Below, in pieces: positions 17,072-25,065 of a stretch of 64,000 nucleotides of DNA. The position numbers and the translations under genes are program-made. The stretch spans positions 496,001-560,000 of the forward strand of contig NZ_LN831790.1 in assembly GCF_001013905.1 (NCBI RefSeq), given 5' to 3'. Source of the DNA: Streptomyces leeuwenhoekii (lineage in GTDB: Bacteria; Actinomycetota; Actinomycetes; Streptomycetales; Streptomycetaceae). The notes under the pieces are model-generated. The model worked only from the letters and a program-made list of their open reading frames with translations, did no database searches and was not told the DNA's origin. The number at the start of each line of letters is the position of its first letter. Within the stretch, counting starts at the first letter, position 1.

Positions 17072-18436
17072 ATGCCCCGCCCTCTGCGGGTAGCCATCGT
17101 CGGATCCGGCCCGGCCGGGATCTACGCCGCCGACGCACTGCTCAAGTCCGAGGTGGCCGCCGAGCCCGGCGTGTCCATCGACATCTTCGAGCGGATGCCG
17201 GCCCCGTTCGGTCTGATCCGTTACGGGGTCGCCCCCGACCACCCCCGCATCAAGGGCATCATCACCGCCCTCCACCAGGTCCTCGACAAGCCGCAGATCC
17301 GTCTCTTCGGCAACGTCGACTACCCCGGCGACATCAGCCTGGACGACCTGCGCGCGTTCTACGACGCGGTGATCTTCGCCACCGGCGCGATGGCCGACCG
17401 CGCCCTGCCGATCCCCGGTATCGACCTCGACGGCTCCTACGGCGCCGCCGACTTCGTCTCCTGGTACGACGGCCACCCCGACGTTCCGCGCACCTGGCCG
17501 CTCGAGGCCGAGAAGGTGGCCGTGCTCGGCGTCGGCAACGTCGCGCTCGACGTGGCCCGCATCCTGGCCAAGACGGCGGACGAGCTGCTGCCGACGGAGA
17601 TCCCGCCGAACGTCTACGACGGACTGAAGGCCAACCGGGCCAAGGAGATCCACGTCTTCGGCCGCCGGGGCCCGGCGCAGGCGAAGTTCAGCCCGATGGA
17701 GCTCAGGGAGCTGGACCACTCCCCGAACATCGAGGTCATCGTCGACCCCGAGGACATCGACTACGACGACGGCTCGATCGCGACCCGGCGGGGCAACAAG
17801 CAGGCCGACATGGTCGCCAAGACGCTGGAGAACTGGGCGATCCGCGATGTCGGCGACCGTCCGCACAAGCTGTTCCTGCACTTCTTCGAGTCGCCCACCG
17901 AGATCCTCGGCGCGGACGGCAAGGTCGTCGGCCTGCGCACCGAGCGCACCGCGCTGGACGGCACCGGCAACGTCAAGGGCACGGGCACGTTCACGGACTG
18001 GGACGTCACCGCGGTGTACCGCGCGGTCGGCTATCTGTCGGACAAGCTGCCCAAGCTGCCGTGGGACCTGGACTCCGGCACGGTGCCGGACGAGGGCGGG
18101 CGCGTCATCCAGGAGTCGGGCGAGCACCTGCAGTCCACGTACGTCACCGGCTGGATCCGGCGCGGCCCGGTGGGTCTGATCGGCCACACCAAGGGCGACG
18201 CCAACGAGACGGTGGCCAACCTGCTGGACGACTTCGCGGGCGGGCGGCTCCACACGCCCGCCTCCCCCGGCCCCGAGGCCGTGGACGCCTTCCTCGCCGA
18301 GCGGAACATCCGCTTCACCACCTGGGAGGGCTGGTACCGCCTCGACGCGGCGGAGAAGGCGCTGGGCGAGCCGCAGGGCCGCGAGCGTGTGAAGATCGTC
18401 GAGCGGGAGGACATGCTCAGGGAGAGCGGCGCCTGA
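17072..18436 (+). CDS. fprA: Ferredoxin/adrenodoxin-NADP+ reductase, FprA-like
   Basis: 454 aa. It moves electrons between NADPH and ferredoxin through FAD, feeding cytochromes P450 and other ferredoxin-dependent enzymes. The FAD motif VGSGPAGIYAADALL is at ~residues 10-24. It is followed by PFGLIRYGVAPDH, a family hallmark, then the NADPH motif GVGNVALDVARIL (~155-167) and GWIRRGPVGLIGHTKGDA near the C-terminus. Length agrees with mycobacterial FprA and adrenodoxin reductase. A possible iron box precedes it, so it may be induced when iron is scarce. It stands alone, with a strong terminator downstream and no ferredoxin gene adjacent. Confidence 0.92.
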   Translation: MPRPLRVAIVGSGPAGIYAADALLKSEVAAEPGVSIDIFERMPAPFGLIRYGVAPDHPRIKGIITALHQVLDKPQIRLFGNVDYPGDISLDDLRAFYDAVIFATGAMADRALPIPGIDLDGSYGAADFVSWYDGHPDVPRTWPLEAEKVAVLGVGNVALDVARILAKTADELLPTEIPPNVYDGLKANRAKEIHVFGRRGPAQAKFSPMELRELDHSPNIEVIVDPEDIDYDDGSIATRRGNKQADMVAKTLENWAIRDVGDRPHKLFLHFFESPTEILGADGKVVGLRTERTALDGTGNVKGTGTFTDWDVTAVYRAVGYLSDKLPKLPWDLDSGTVPDEGGRVIQESGEHLQSTYVTGWIRRGPVGLIGHTKGDANETVANLLDDFAGGRLHTPASPGPEAVDAFLAERNIRFTTWEGWYRLDAAEKALGEPQGRERVKIVEREDMLRESGA

Positions 18437-18467
18437 GCTCCTGACCGTGTGATCACTTCCGGGGCGT

Positions 18468-18499
18468 CCGGTCGCCGTGCGCAGCCGCACGGCGACCGG
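18468..18499. terminator. Strong terminator after fprA-like gene
   Basis: Perfect 14-base arms 18468-18481 and 18486-18499 with a CAGC loop, 32 bases after the reductase stop. Confidence 0.75.
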
Positions 18500-18579
18500 G
18501 CGCCCTCGGCGCGTCTCGGGGTGGGCCCGGCCCGCACCGAGGGCGAGCCAGGCGGGGACCGGTGCCGTGCGCCGGGGCC

Positions 18580-18829
18580 TCAGTCGGCGGTCCGGCTCGC
18601 CGGGGTGGCCGCGGCGGGACCGGCCGGACGCGGGGCGGGCAGCGCCCAGGCCAGGACGGCGACGGCCGCGCGGCAGCGCCACGTTCACCACCGACACGTC
18701 CAGCACGACCATGAACTGCGCCGCGCACGCCAGCCACAGCAGGGCGGCGTGCCCGTGCGCCGGTGCGGAGCCTCGCCGCTCCCCGGTCTCCGTCGAATCG
18801 TTCGTGGCACGGGCCTGGTGGTGTCCCAT
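18580..18829 (-). pseudogene. MFS transporter remnant with internal deletion
   Basis: From an ATG at 18829 the bottom strand encodes a typical DHA2 exporter N-terminus: a polar stretch, then ACAAQFMVVLDVSVVNVALP, the first membrane helix with motif D1. Immediately after this, near 18674, the frame is lost. One base over, the next codons read AAVAVLAWALPAPR followed by an Ala/Pro tail and TGA (18580-18582), which looks like the last membrane helix and C-terminus of such a transporter. So roughly 400 residues between first and last helix are missing and the two ends are joined out of frame. A functional transporter cannot be made from this. The 5' end abuts the ammonia-lyase remnant. Confidence 0.75.
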
Positions 18830-18840
18830 GTCCCTTCCCC

Positions 18841-19242
18841 ATGCTCGAAGACGCGGCGCGCCGGCGCACGCGGGTGGAGCTGTCCGAGCCGGTCCGCGCC
18901 CGTGTCCGTGCCTCCCGCGACGTGCTGGAGAGGTTCGTGCAGGAGGAACGGGTCATCTACGGGGTCAACACGAGCATGGGCGGCTTCGTCGACCATCTGG
19001 TCCCGGTCGCCCAGGCCCGGCGCCTCCAGGAGAATCTGATCAACGCGGTGGCCACCAACGTCGGGGCGTACCTCGACGACACCACCGTGCGGGCCATCAT
19101 GCTCTCCCGTGTCGTGTCGCTCTCCCGCGGCAACTCCGCGATCACACCGGCCGATCTGGAGCGGCTGGTGGAGGTGTACAACGCCGGGATCGTGCCGTGC
19201 GTGCCGGAGAAGGGCTCGCTGGGCACCAGCGGCGACCTGGGG
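18841..19242 (+). pseudogene. Aromatic amino-acid ammonia-lyase N-terminal remnant (EncP-like)
   Basis: About 134 codons encode the N-terminal quarter of a MIO-dependent ammonia-lyase: VIYGVNTSMGGF, NLINAVATNVGAYLDD, RGNSAITPADL and the prosthetic-group loop GSLGTSGDLG. The MIO triad reads Thr-Ser-Gly rather than the usual Ala-Ser-Gly. The whole segment closely resembles, from memory, EncP, the phenylalanine ammonia-lyase of enterocin biosynthesis (about 520 aa). Similarity stops abruptly after GDLG at ~19242; the frame runs on as unrelated sequence to a stop at 19366-19368. The 5' end is also abrupt: EncP has about 16 residues before the equivalent of Leu2, whereas here the sequence runs at once into the MFS remnant's ribosome-binding region. 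It lacks the catalytic core and must be inactive. Confidence 0.8.
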
Positions 19243-19243
19243 G

Positions 19244-19447
19244 GCGCTGACGGCCTTCGCCCGACAGGTTCGGCGGGGTGGCCGAGCCAGAAGCGCCAGT
19301 CGGTGGCGGTTCCGCCGTCGAGTTCCCGCCCGGTGCGGGCCGAGTACAGGGTGTGTGCGGCGCCTTGAGCGGCGGGCGGGTGAGGGCGCCGGCGTGGGCC
19401 GCGGCCACGTCGCGCATCACCGGGTGGTGGAAGGGCTGCGCGGCGCG
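19244..19447 (-). pseudogene. Acyltransferase (FabD/PKS AT-like) remnant with frameshifts
   Basis: On the bottom strand FHHPVMRDVAAAHAGAL (starting ~19432) matches the AT motif FHSPLM, whose His pairs with the catalytic Ser in malonyl/acyl transferases. After PPLKAP the frame breaks at a GTGTGTG run (19351-19357, CACACAC on the coding strand). Removing two bases restores TLYSARTGRELDGG and DWRFWLGHPAEPV, the expected next strands of an AT domain. A further break follows near 19255 before AKAVSA. Only about 65 residues of a ~300-aa domain remain and the N-terminal Ser motif is absent. It converges on the ammonia-lyase remnant. Function is lost; the parent could be a FabD-like transacylase or a PKS domain. 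Confidence 0.6.
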
Positions 19448-19635
19448 GGCCCGGGCGCAGGTCGGGCCCGCGCGGCGCAGGGCGGTCTCCATCGCCAACG
19501 GCGCCGGAATTCCGCGGGACGTCCCGGGGCCCAGGTCAGGGAGCGGAACCCGGGCACGACCGGAGGACGGCCGCACCGGCCGCGGGCCCCGGGTTTCACC
19601 GGCGTGGACGCGGCGGACCGGGCTACTCGGCCCCC

Positions 19636-20736
19636 ATGGCCCGACTTCATCTGCCCCACCGCGGGAAGCACAGCCCCACGCAGGACGACGCGCGCACGCC
19701 CTCCGGCGGCCGGGAGCCGCACGGGGAGCGGGCGCGGGACGAGCCCCGGAATTACGGTCCGGGCGCCGCCACGCAACGGCGGGCCGCGGACTCCCCCACG
19801 GAGCTGCCCAAACGCTCCTGGCTGGCGCTGCTGCGCCGCGTGCTGGCCGAGTTCAAGGACGACGAGCTCACCGATCGTGCCGCCGCCCTGACCTACTACG
19901 GGGTGCTGTCGCTCTTTCCCGCCCTGCTGGTGCTGGTCTCGCTGCTCGGTGTCGCCGGGCAGTCCGCCACCCAGCAGATCATGGACAACCTCCAGCAGCT
20001 CGCACCCGGCTCGGCCCGCGACATCATCTCCGACGCGGTGCGGCAGTTGCAGAGCCGGTCCGGCCTGGGCTCGGTGCTGGCGGTGGTCGGCCTGGTCGGC
20101 GCCATCTGGTCCGCGTCCGGCTATGTGGCCGCCTTCATCCGTTCCGCGAACGCGGTCTACGACATCCCCGAGGGGCGGCCCGTCTGGAAGGTGCTGCCGC
20201 TGCGCGTGGCCCTGACCGTGGTGCTGCTGGTGCTCGCCGTCGCCAGCGCGCTCATCGTCGTGTTCACCGGCGGCCTGGCCCGGCAGGCGGGCACCGCCCT
20301 GGGTGTCGGCGACACGGCGCTGACGGTGTGGTCGATCGCCAAGTGGCCGGTCCTGGTGCTGCTGGTCGTGCTCATGATCGCGATTCTCTACTGGGCCACG
20401 CCGAACGCCCGGGTCCGCGGCTTCAAGTGGATCACGCCGGGCAGTGTGCTCGCCCTGGTGATCTGGATGATCGCGTCCGCCGGTTTCGCGTTCTACGTGG
20501 CGAACTTCGGCTCGTACAACAAGACGTACGGGACACTGGCCGGCGTCATCGTCTTCCTGGTCTGGCTGTGGGTGACCAACCTCGCCATCCTCTTCGGCCT
20601 GGAGTTCGACGCGGAACTGGCCCGGCAGCGGGTCGTCGACGCGGGCCATCCGGTCGAGAGCGAACCGTACGTCGAGCCCCGCGACACCCGAGCCTGGGAC
20701 GACCAGGACCGGCGGCGCGCGGAGCGGGACACATGA
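19636..20736 (+). CDS. YihY/BrkB (UPF0761) family inner-membrane protein
   Basis: 366 aa. A polar, low-complexity N-terminus (~60 residues) is followed by the YihY/BrkB core: DRAAALTYYGVLSLFPALLVLVSLLG, represented here by LTYYGVLSLFPALL, then about six membrane helices. A YATPNARVRGFKWITPGS-like loop (WATPNARVRGFKWITPGS) and YNKTYGTLAGVIVFLVWLWV are the family's best-conserved stretches. The C-terminal tail is acidic and cytoplasmic. The family was once called ribonuclease BN in error and has no agreed biochemical role; transport of a virulence or osmotic factor has been suggested. The next gene's earliest start overlaps this stop (ATGA, 20733-20736). Confidence 0.92.
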   Translation: MARLHLPHRGKHSPTQDDARTPSGGREPHGERARDEPRNYGPGAATQRRAADSPTELPKRSWLALLRRVLAEFKDDELTDRAAALTYYGVLSLFPALLVLVSLLGVAGQSATQQIMDNLQQLAPGSARDIISDAVRQLQSRSGLGSVLAVVGLVGAIWSASGYVAAFIRSANAVYDIPEGRPVWKVLPLRVALTVVLLVLAVASALIVVFTGGLARQAGTALGVGDTALTVWSIAKWPVLVLLVVLMIAILYWATPNARVRGFKWITPGSVLALVIWMIASAGFAFYVANFGSYNKTYGTLAGVIVFLVWLWVTNLAILFGLEFDAELARQRVVDAGHPVESEPYVEPRDTRAWDDQDRRRAERDT

Positions 20737-20774
20737 GCCCACATGCCCCGGTCCCCCGTGGGTACGCGGAGGCC

Positions 20775-21137
20775 ATGACCGACGGCAAGACCCCAGAACC
20801 GCAGGACAAGGCGCAGACGGAGCACACGGAAGAGGAGCGCGCCCGCGCCCGCCCGTTCAGCTACCGCTACCCGGAGCGGCACGCCAACGTCCGTGCCACC
20901 CGGCACATCACCCGCGAGCAGGCCGACGCCGACAGCGTCCCCGGCGTGCCGGGCGGCTACGGCACCACCGGCGGCGGCCAGCCCGGGGGCCGCAGCACCC
21001 CCCGGCCGGGCAGGGAGGCGCCCGACGAGTCCGGCGTGACCGGCATCGTCGGCGGCCGCGAGGTCCGGCCCACCCGGAGAGGCGAGGAGAAGCCCACCCG
21101 CGAGGAGAAGCCCACCCGCGAGGGAGAAGAGAAGTAG
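20775..21137 (+). CDS. Hypothetical hydrophilic protein, 120 aa
   Basis: The start is ATG 20775 or ATG 20733; the latter overlaps the YihY gene stop (ATGA) and adds 14 residues. The product is very hydrophilic: an acidic Gln/Glu-rich start, a central SYRYPERHANVRATRHITREQAD segment, shown here as YRYPERHANVRATRHI, then Gly/Arg/Pro-rich disorder. Near the 3' end an 18-base unit encoding EEKPTR is tandemly repeated (21084-21119). No domain is recognised. It shares a message with the membrane protein gene and is followed by a textbook terminator. Confidence 0.6.
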   Translation: MTDGKTPEPQDKAQTEHTEEERARARPFSYRYPERHANVRATRHITREQADADSVPGVPGGYGTTGGGQPGGRSTPRPGREAPDESGVTGIVGGREVRPTRRGEEKPTREEKPTREGEEK

Positions 21138-21138
21138 A

Positions 21139-21176
21139 GGGGCGACGCCCGGGCGCATCCCGGGCGTCGCCCCTTT
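21139..21176 (+). terminator. Strong rho-independent terminator
   Basis: Perfect 15-base arms 21139-21153 and 21159-21173 with a CGCAT loop, then TTT. It begins right after the stop of the 120-aa protein. Confidence 0.85.
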
Positions 21177-21282
21177 CCGTCTTCCGTCCGGCGCGCTTCC
21201 CGCGCGCTCGTCGCCCGCTGCCCGCGCGCCGACGGCCGTCGGCCGGGTATCGCGCGCGGCCGGGGGCACCTCCATGCGACCC

Positions 21283-22077
21283 CTAGGGCAGGATGGAGTC
21301 GACGTATCCGCCGTCGACCCGCACGGCCGCGCCGGTCGTCGCGGACGCCTGCGGCGAGCTGAGGTACACCACCAGGTTGGCGATCTCCTCCGGCTCGATG
21401 AGCCGCTGGAGCAGCGACTGCGGCCGGTGCTCCCGCATGAAGACGCGCTGCGCCTCCTCCCAGGGCAGGTCCCGGTCGACCAACTGGTACACGAACTCCT
21501 CCACGCCCTCGGTGTGGGTGGGCCCGGCGATGACGGAGTTCACCGTGACGCCGCTGCCGGCCGCCTCCTTGGCGAAGCCGCGGGCGACGGCGAGCAGCGC
21601 CGTCTTGGACATGCCGTAATGGATCATCTCGGCCGGGATGACGACGGCCGAGTCGCTCGCGATGTACAGCACCCGCCCCCAGCCCCGCTCCCTCATCCGG
21701 GGCAGATACGCGCGCGTCAGCCGCACGCCCGCCAGGACGTTGATCTCGAAGTAGCGCCGCCACTCGTCGTCGCTGATCTCCAGCGCGGGGGCGGCACCGA
21801 AGATGCCGAGGTTGTTCACGAGGATGTCCGCCTCCGGCAGGGCCGCGAGGGCCTGCTCCGCCCCCTCCTCGGTGCCCAGATCGGCGGCGACGGCCACGAA
21901 ATCGCCCCCGGGCACCTCGGCCCGCAGCTTCTCGACGCTGCGCTCGAGGCGGTCCGCGTCGCGCCCGTTGACCCCCACCCGGGCACCGGCACGGGCCAGC
22001 CCGGCGGCGATCGCCGCCCCGATGCCCTGGGAGGAGCCCGTCACCAGGGCGGTCCGTCCGTCGAGATCCAGCTTCAT
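21283..22077 (-). CDS. Short-chain dehydrogenase/reductase (SDR), classical type
   Basis: 264 aa. NAD(P) motif TGSSQGIGAAIA (~14-25), NNLGIFG (~87-93), catalytic Ser of IASDSAVV (~143), and Tyr-x-x-x-Lys as YGMSKTAL (~156-163). The C-terminus VRVDGGYVDSILP is like that of 3-oxoacyl-ACP-reductase-type SDRs. An Arg at the end of the second strand (NGRDADR) suggests NADPH preference. The substrate is unknown. A 16-base palindrome lies in the 176-base divergent promoter region shared with the following gene. Confidence 0.92.
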   Translation of the reverse strand: MKLDLDGRTALVTGSSQGIGAAIAAGLARAGARVGVNGRDADRLERSVEKLRAEVPGGDFVAVAADLGTEEGAEQALAALPEADILVNNLGIFGAAPALEISDDEWRRYFEINVLAGVRLTRAYLPRMRERGWGRVLYIASDSAVVIPAEMIHYGMSKTALLAVARGFAKEAAGSGVTVNSVIAGPTHTEGVEEFVYQLVDRDLPWEEAQRVFMREHRPQSLLQRLIEPEEIANLVVYLSSPQASATTGAAVRVDGGYVDSILP

Positions 22078-22145
22078 CAGGTCGCTCCTTGTCGTGACGC
22101 TCGCGCCGCCTTCGCCGCGGCGCCTGGCGTGGCGTGGTGATGACG

Positions 22146-22161
22146 TACGCCCGCGGGCGTA
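22146..22161. promoter_or_regulatory. Perfect 16-base palindrome in divergent promoter region
   Basis: TACGCCCGCGGGCGTA reads identically on both strands. It sits 69 bases upstream of the SDR start and ~93 bases before the next gene's start, a sensible operator position. No regulator is encoded alongside. Confidence 0.35.
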
Positions 22162-22253
22162 GCGTCGTGCGTCGTCGGCGCCCCCGGTTGATCTCCGATG
22201 AGCTGCGGCGACGATACTGGCTCTACCCGTTCCCCCTGCTCACAGATGGACTC

Positions 22254-23621
22254 ATGCCGACCTCTCCGACCGTCCGCCCCACGACTCCGCCCACGGTGTG
22301 GCTGGCTCGCGGCCGCCACCTGGGATCCGCCGCGGAAGACTCCGTCCTGCGTACGCTGCGGCGGCTGAAGGACAGCCAGGACATCGACGACTTCCTGGAG
22401 CTGCCGGAAGCCGAGGACGCGCACGAGCGCGTCGTCGAGGCCCGCTGGCGGGCCCCCGGGGAGGTGACCGTCCGCGCCCGCCTCGCGCTGGCCCGCGCCT
22501 CGGCCGGCGGGCAGGAGTGGACGCTGGCCGCGGAGGCGGAGCAGCCCTGGGATCCCGCGTGGCCCTCGCCCGCCACGATGTTCTGGCCCGACGACCCGGA
22601 CGCCACCTGGGACCGGGATGTCGCCACCGGCCTGCGCTTCCGCGGGGTCAACCCGCTGCCCGAGGACGACAAGGACGTACGGCGGGTGCTGCGCAACGCC
22701 GTGCGCAGCCCGTGGAACATCCACTTCGTCGTCCACGAGGCGATGACCCCCGACCACCGGGGACGCGAGGCGCTGGCTCGCTGGCTGCCGCCGGGCCTGC
22801 GGCACCGCGTGATCGAGCACCGCGCCGCGCCGCAACAGTTGCGGGTGGTGAACTGGGCGCTGGAGGACTTCGGCGTGCAGGTGCCGCGGGGCGGTGCCGT
22901 GGTGCTGCCCGGCGCGCCGGTCCCGCCCGACTACGACGCCGCGGGCTTCTCGGTGCGCAGCGTCTTCCTGGACGGCTCCGAACCCGAGGGGCTGATCGCG
23001 GCGCTGACGGCGTTCGCGGCCCTGCCCCGGCCGTTGCCGGAGGGCGGTGACGCCGCGCTGACCGGGCTGCGCGAGGAGTGGCACCTGCTGACCCTGGAGG
23101 AGGAACTCGCCCGCGAGCGCAGGCTGGTGGCCATGTACGCCGAGGCGCTGGAGGCGATGACGAAGTCCCGGGACCTGTACCGGGAGGCGGCCGAGCGCGC
23201 GCACGAGGCGCTGGCCGCCTACCGGGAGTCCGCCGGGGCCGCGCCGCCCCGGCAGCCGTCCGAGGCGCCCTCCCTGTCCCCGCTGCGGCAGCTCACCCGG
23301 ACCCTGGAGCGGCTCAAGGGGACCGCGAAGGCGCTGCGCCCCTCCCCCGCGGGCGATGCGCCCGCGTCCCGGCCGGACGAGGGGCCTGACCGGCCGGTGC
23401 CGCCGCCGGGCACGGGCGAGGACGGCGGCCGGGTCCCACGGCCCGCTGGGACGGACGACGGCGGGGATCGGCCCGCCGCCGCCCCGCAGCCGGACGGCGG
23501 CGGCGATCCGCCCGCGTCTTTCCCGAGAGCGGACGACGGCCCGGACGCGCCCGTCGGAACCGCCGGGCCGGACGACGGCGGAGACCGGCCCGCGAAGACC
23601 CGGGGGGCGGAGCGCGGCTGA
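22254..23621 (+). CDS. Hypothetical protein with helical middle and disordered tail
   Basis: 455 aa from ATG 22254; the open frame reaches back to 22134 but the extra part is Arg-rich and without a ribosome site. Residues ~1-270 are mixed alpha/beta and soluble, starting TVWLARGRHLGSAAEDSVLR. Residues ~280-345 are a coiled-coil-like helix (REEWHLLTLEEELARERRL). The last ~110 residues are Pro/Asp/Gly repeats of the kind DDGGDRP, certainly disordered. There is no membrane segment or catalytic motif that I recognise. Its divergence from an SDR gene gives no functional hint. Confidence 0.65.
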   Translation: MPTSPTVRPTTPPTVWLARGRHLGSAAEDSVLRTLRRLKDSQDIDDFLELPEAEDAHERVVEARWRAPGEVTVRARLALARASAGGQEWTLAAEAEQPWDPAWPSPATMFWPDDPDATWDRDVATGLRFRGVNPLPEDDKDVRRVLRNAVRSPWNIHFVVHEAMTPDHRGREALARWLPPGLRHRVIEHRAAPQQLRVVNWALEDFGVQVPRGGAVVLPGAPVPPDYDAAGFSVRSVFLDGSEPEGLIAALTAFAALPRPLPEGGDAALTGLREEWHLLTLEEELARERRLVAMYAEALEAMTKSRDLYREAAERAHEALAAYRESAGAAPPRQPSEAPSLSPLRQLTRTLERLKGTAKALRPSPAGDAPASRPDEGPDRPVPPPGTGEDGGRVPRPAGTDDGGDRPAAAPQPDGGGDPPASFPRADDGPDAPVGTAGPDDGGDRPAKTRGAERG

Positions 23622-23657
23622 GCCGGACGGGGCTGCAAGCGCGGGCGGTGCGGCGCC

Positions 23658-24344
23658 TCAGGCGAACAGCGGGATCCGGTCGGCGTCCGGCCCCAGCGCC
23701 CGCCGCTCGTCCCGCGTGAGCGGCACCCGGCCGGTGGCGGCGCGGGCGTAGTGCTCGTCGCTCCAGTCCACCGGCACGGGGCGGCCCAGCAGGCCGTCGA
23801 GGGCGGCCCGGGTCGCGGTCAGGCCGGACGGGGCCGGGCCGGGCGCGGCGGGCAGGTGAGCGGTCAGGTCGAGGTGGTGGATGGTGGCCTCGACGGCGAG
23901 GGTGAGCATCAGGTCGCCCGCGCGCAGCACATGGCCCTGGGTGGCGACGGGCCGGTCCGGCGGAGTCGCGGCGGCGGCCTCGGCGGCGGCGGCCGCGGTC
24001 TCCAGGTAGAGCTCGCGCAGTTGCCGGAAGTCGAGGAACATGCTCGCGCCGACCCGGCTCCAGCGGCGGCCGTTCGCCGCTCCGACCGGATCGGGCGCCC
24101 AGTCCCGCCAGTAGGTGACGGCGTCCCGGTCGGGCGGGCCCGCGGCCGGGGTGTGCAGGGCGACCAGGGCGCGCTGGGCGTCGCCGAGCAGGTGGAACAG
24201 CAGGTCGCGCACCGCCCAGCCGGTGCAGTCGGTCGGCAGCCAGGACTCCTCGTCGCCGAGGGGGCGCACGACGGCGGCGAGGGCCTCGTAGGAATCCCGC
24301 ACCACCCGCGCCGGGTCGGTCACGTGTTCGTTCTCAGCGCTCAT
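23658..24344 (-). CDS. Maleylpyruvate isomerase N-terminal (MDMPI)/DinB-like protein
   Basis: 228 aa. The N-terminus has TDCTGWAVRDLLFHLLGDAQRAL, represented by CTGWAVRDLLFHLLGD, the metal-binding DinB-like helix bundle with its first His; a later HHLDLTAHL supplies the other metal-binding His residues. Family members are mycothiol-dependent enzymes, including maleylpyruvate isomerase, and many are uncharacterised. The C-terminal part ends with RDERRALG and is short compared with true isomerases. The substrate is not predictable. It is divergent from the molybdenum enzyme operon, 151 bases apart. Confidence 0.82.
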   Translation of the reverse strand: MSAENEHVTDPARVVRDSYEALAAVVRPLGDEESWLPTDCTGWAVRDLLFHLLGDAQRALVALHTPAAGPPDRDAVTYWRDWAPDPVGAANGRRWSRVGASMFLDFRQLRELYLETAAAAAEAAAATPPDRPVATQGHVLRAGDLMLTLAVEATIHHLDLTAHLPAAPGPAPSGLTATRAALDGLLGRPVPVDWSDEHYARAATGRVPLTRDERRALGPDADRIPLFA

Positions 24345-24495
24345 GGCGGCAGCCTAGAAGGGCATGCTCCGGGGACACAGCGGCCGGTTCGGCCCCGGGT
24401 GTCCCACCGCATCCGGACGCCACGCGTGTCGTCCCGCGTCTCCTGGATACGCGGACTGCACAGCAGCATGTCCGTCCCGGAAGGCCACCGACACC

Positions 24496-25065
24496 ATGGG
24501 AAGCCAGCCCCACGACGGCAGCGGGCGCCGCACCGCCGCCGAAGACCGCCATCACTCGGACACCACCCTGCGGGTCAACGGCAAACCGCACACGCTCACC
24601 GTGGACCACCGCCGCGTCCTGCTGGACCTCCTGCGGGAGGATCTGGGCCTGACCGGCGCCAAGAAGGGCTGCGACCACGGGCAGTGCGGCGCCTGCACCG
24701 TCCTGGTGGACGGCAGGCGCGTCAACAGCTGCCTGCTGCTCGCCGTCGCCCTGGACGGCTGCGAGGTCACCACCGTGGAAGGTCTCGCCGGGGACGGTGA
24801 GGAACTCCATCCGTTGCAGCGGGCGTTCCTGGAGCGCGACGCCTTCCAGTGCGGCTACTGCACCCCGGGCCAGATCTGCTCCGCCGTCGGCGCCCTCGCC
24901 GAAGCGGCGGCCGGTCATCCCTCGCACGTCACGGATCCGGCCACGCCCTCGGGCGAGCCCGTCCCGCTGGGCCGGGAGGAGATCCGGGAGCGGCTGAGCG
25001 GCAACCTGTGCCGCTGCGGCGCCTATCCGCGCATCGCCGAGGCGGTGGAGGACGTGATCCCGTGA
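24496..25065 (+). CDS. [2Fe-2S] subunit of a xanthine-dehydrogenase-family aldehyde dehydrogenase
   Basis: 189 aa from ATG 24496. The plant-type [2Fe-2S] domain has Cys59, Cys64, Cys67 and Cys79 (GCDHGQCGACTVL...NSC). The C-terminal helical [2Fe-2S] domain has Cys119, Cys122, Cys172 and Cys174 (CGYCTPGQ, NLCRCGAY). It passes electrons from the molybdenum cofactor to FAD. Unlike E. coli PaoA I see no twin-arginine signal, so the complex is probably cytoplasmic. The stop overlaps the FAD-subunit start (GTGA at 25062-25065). The three subunit genes form one operon, probably an aldehyde oxidoreductase of the PaoABC/YagTSR kind. Confidence 0.93.
   Translation: MGSQPHDGSGRRTAAEDRHHSDTTLRVNGKPHTLTVDHRRVLLDLLREDLGLTGAKKGCDHGQCGACTVLVDGRRVNSCLLLAVALDGCEVTTVEGLAGDGEELHPLQRAFLERDAFQCGYCTPGQICSAVGALAEAAAGHPSHVTDPATPSGEPVPLGREEIRERLSGNLCRCGAYPRIAEAVEDVIP

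Noticed and set aside
19636..20736. YihY/BrkB protein as ribonuclease BN
   Set aside because: That name was an early mis-assignment; the protein is a polytopic membrane protein with no RNase motif.
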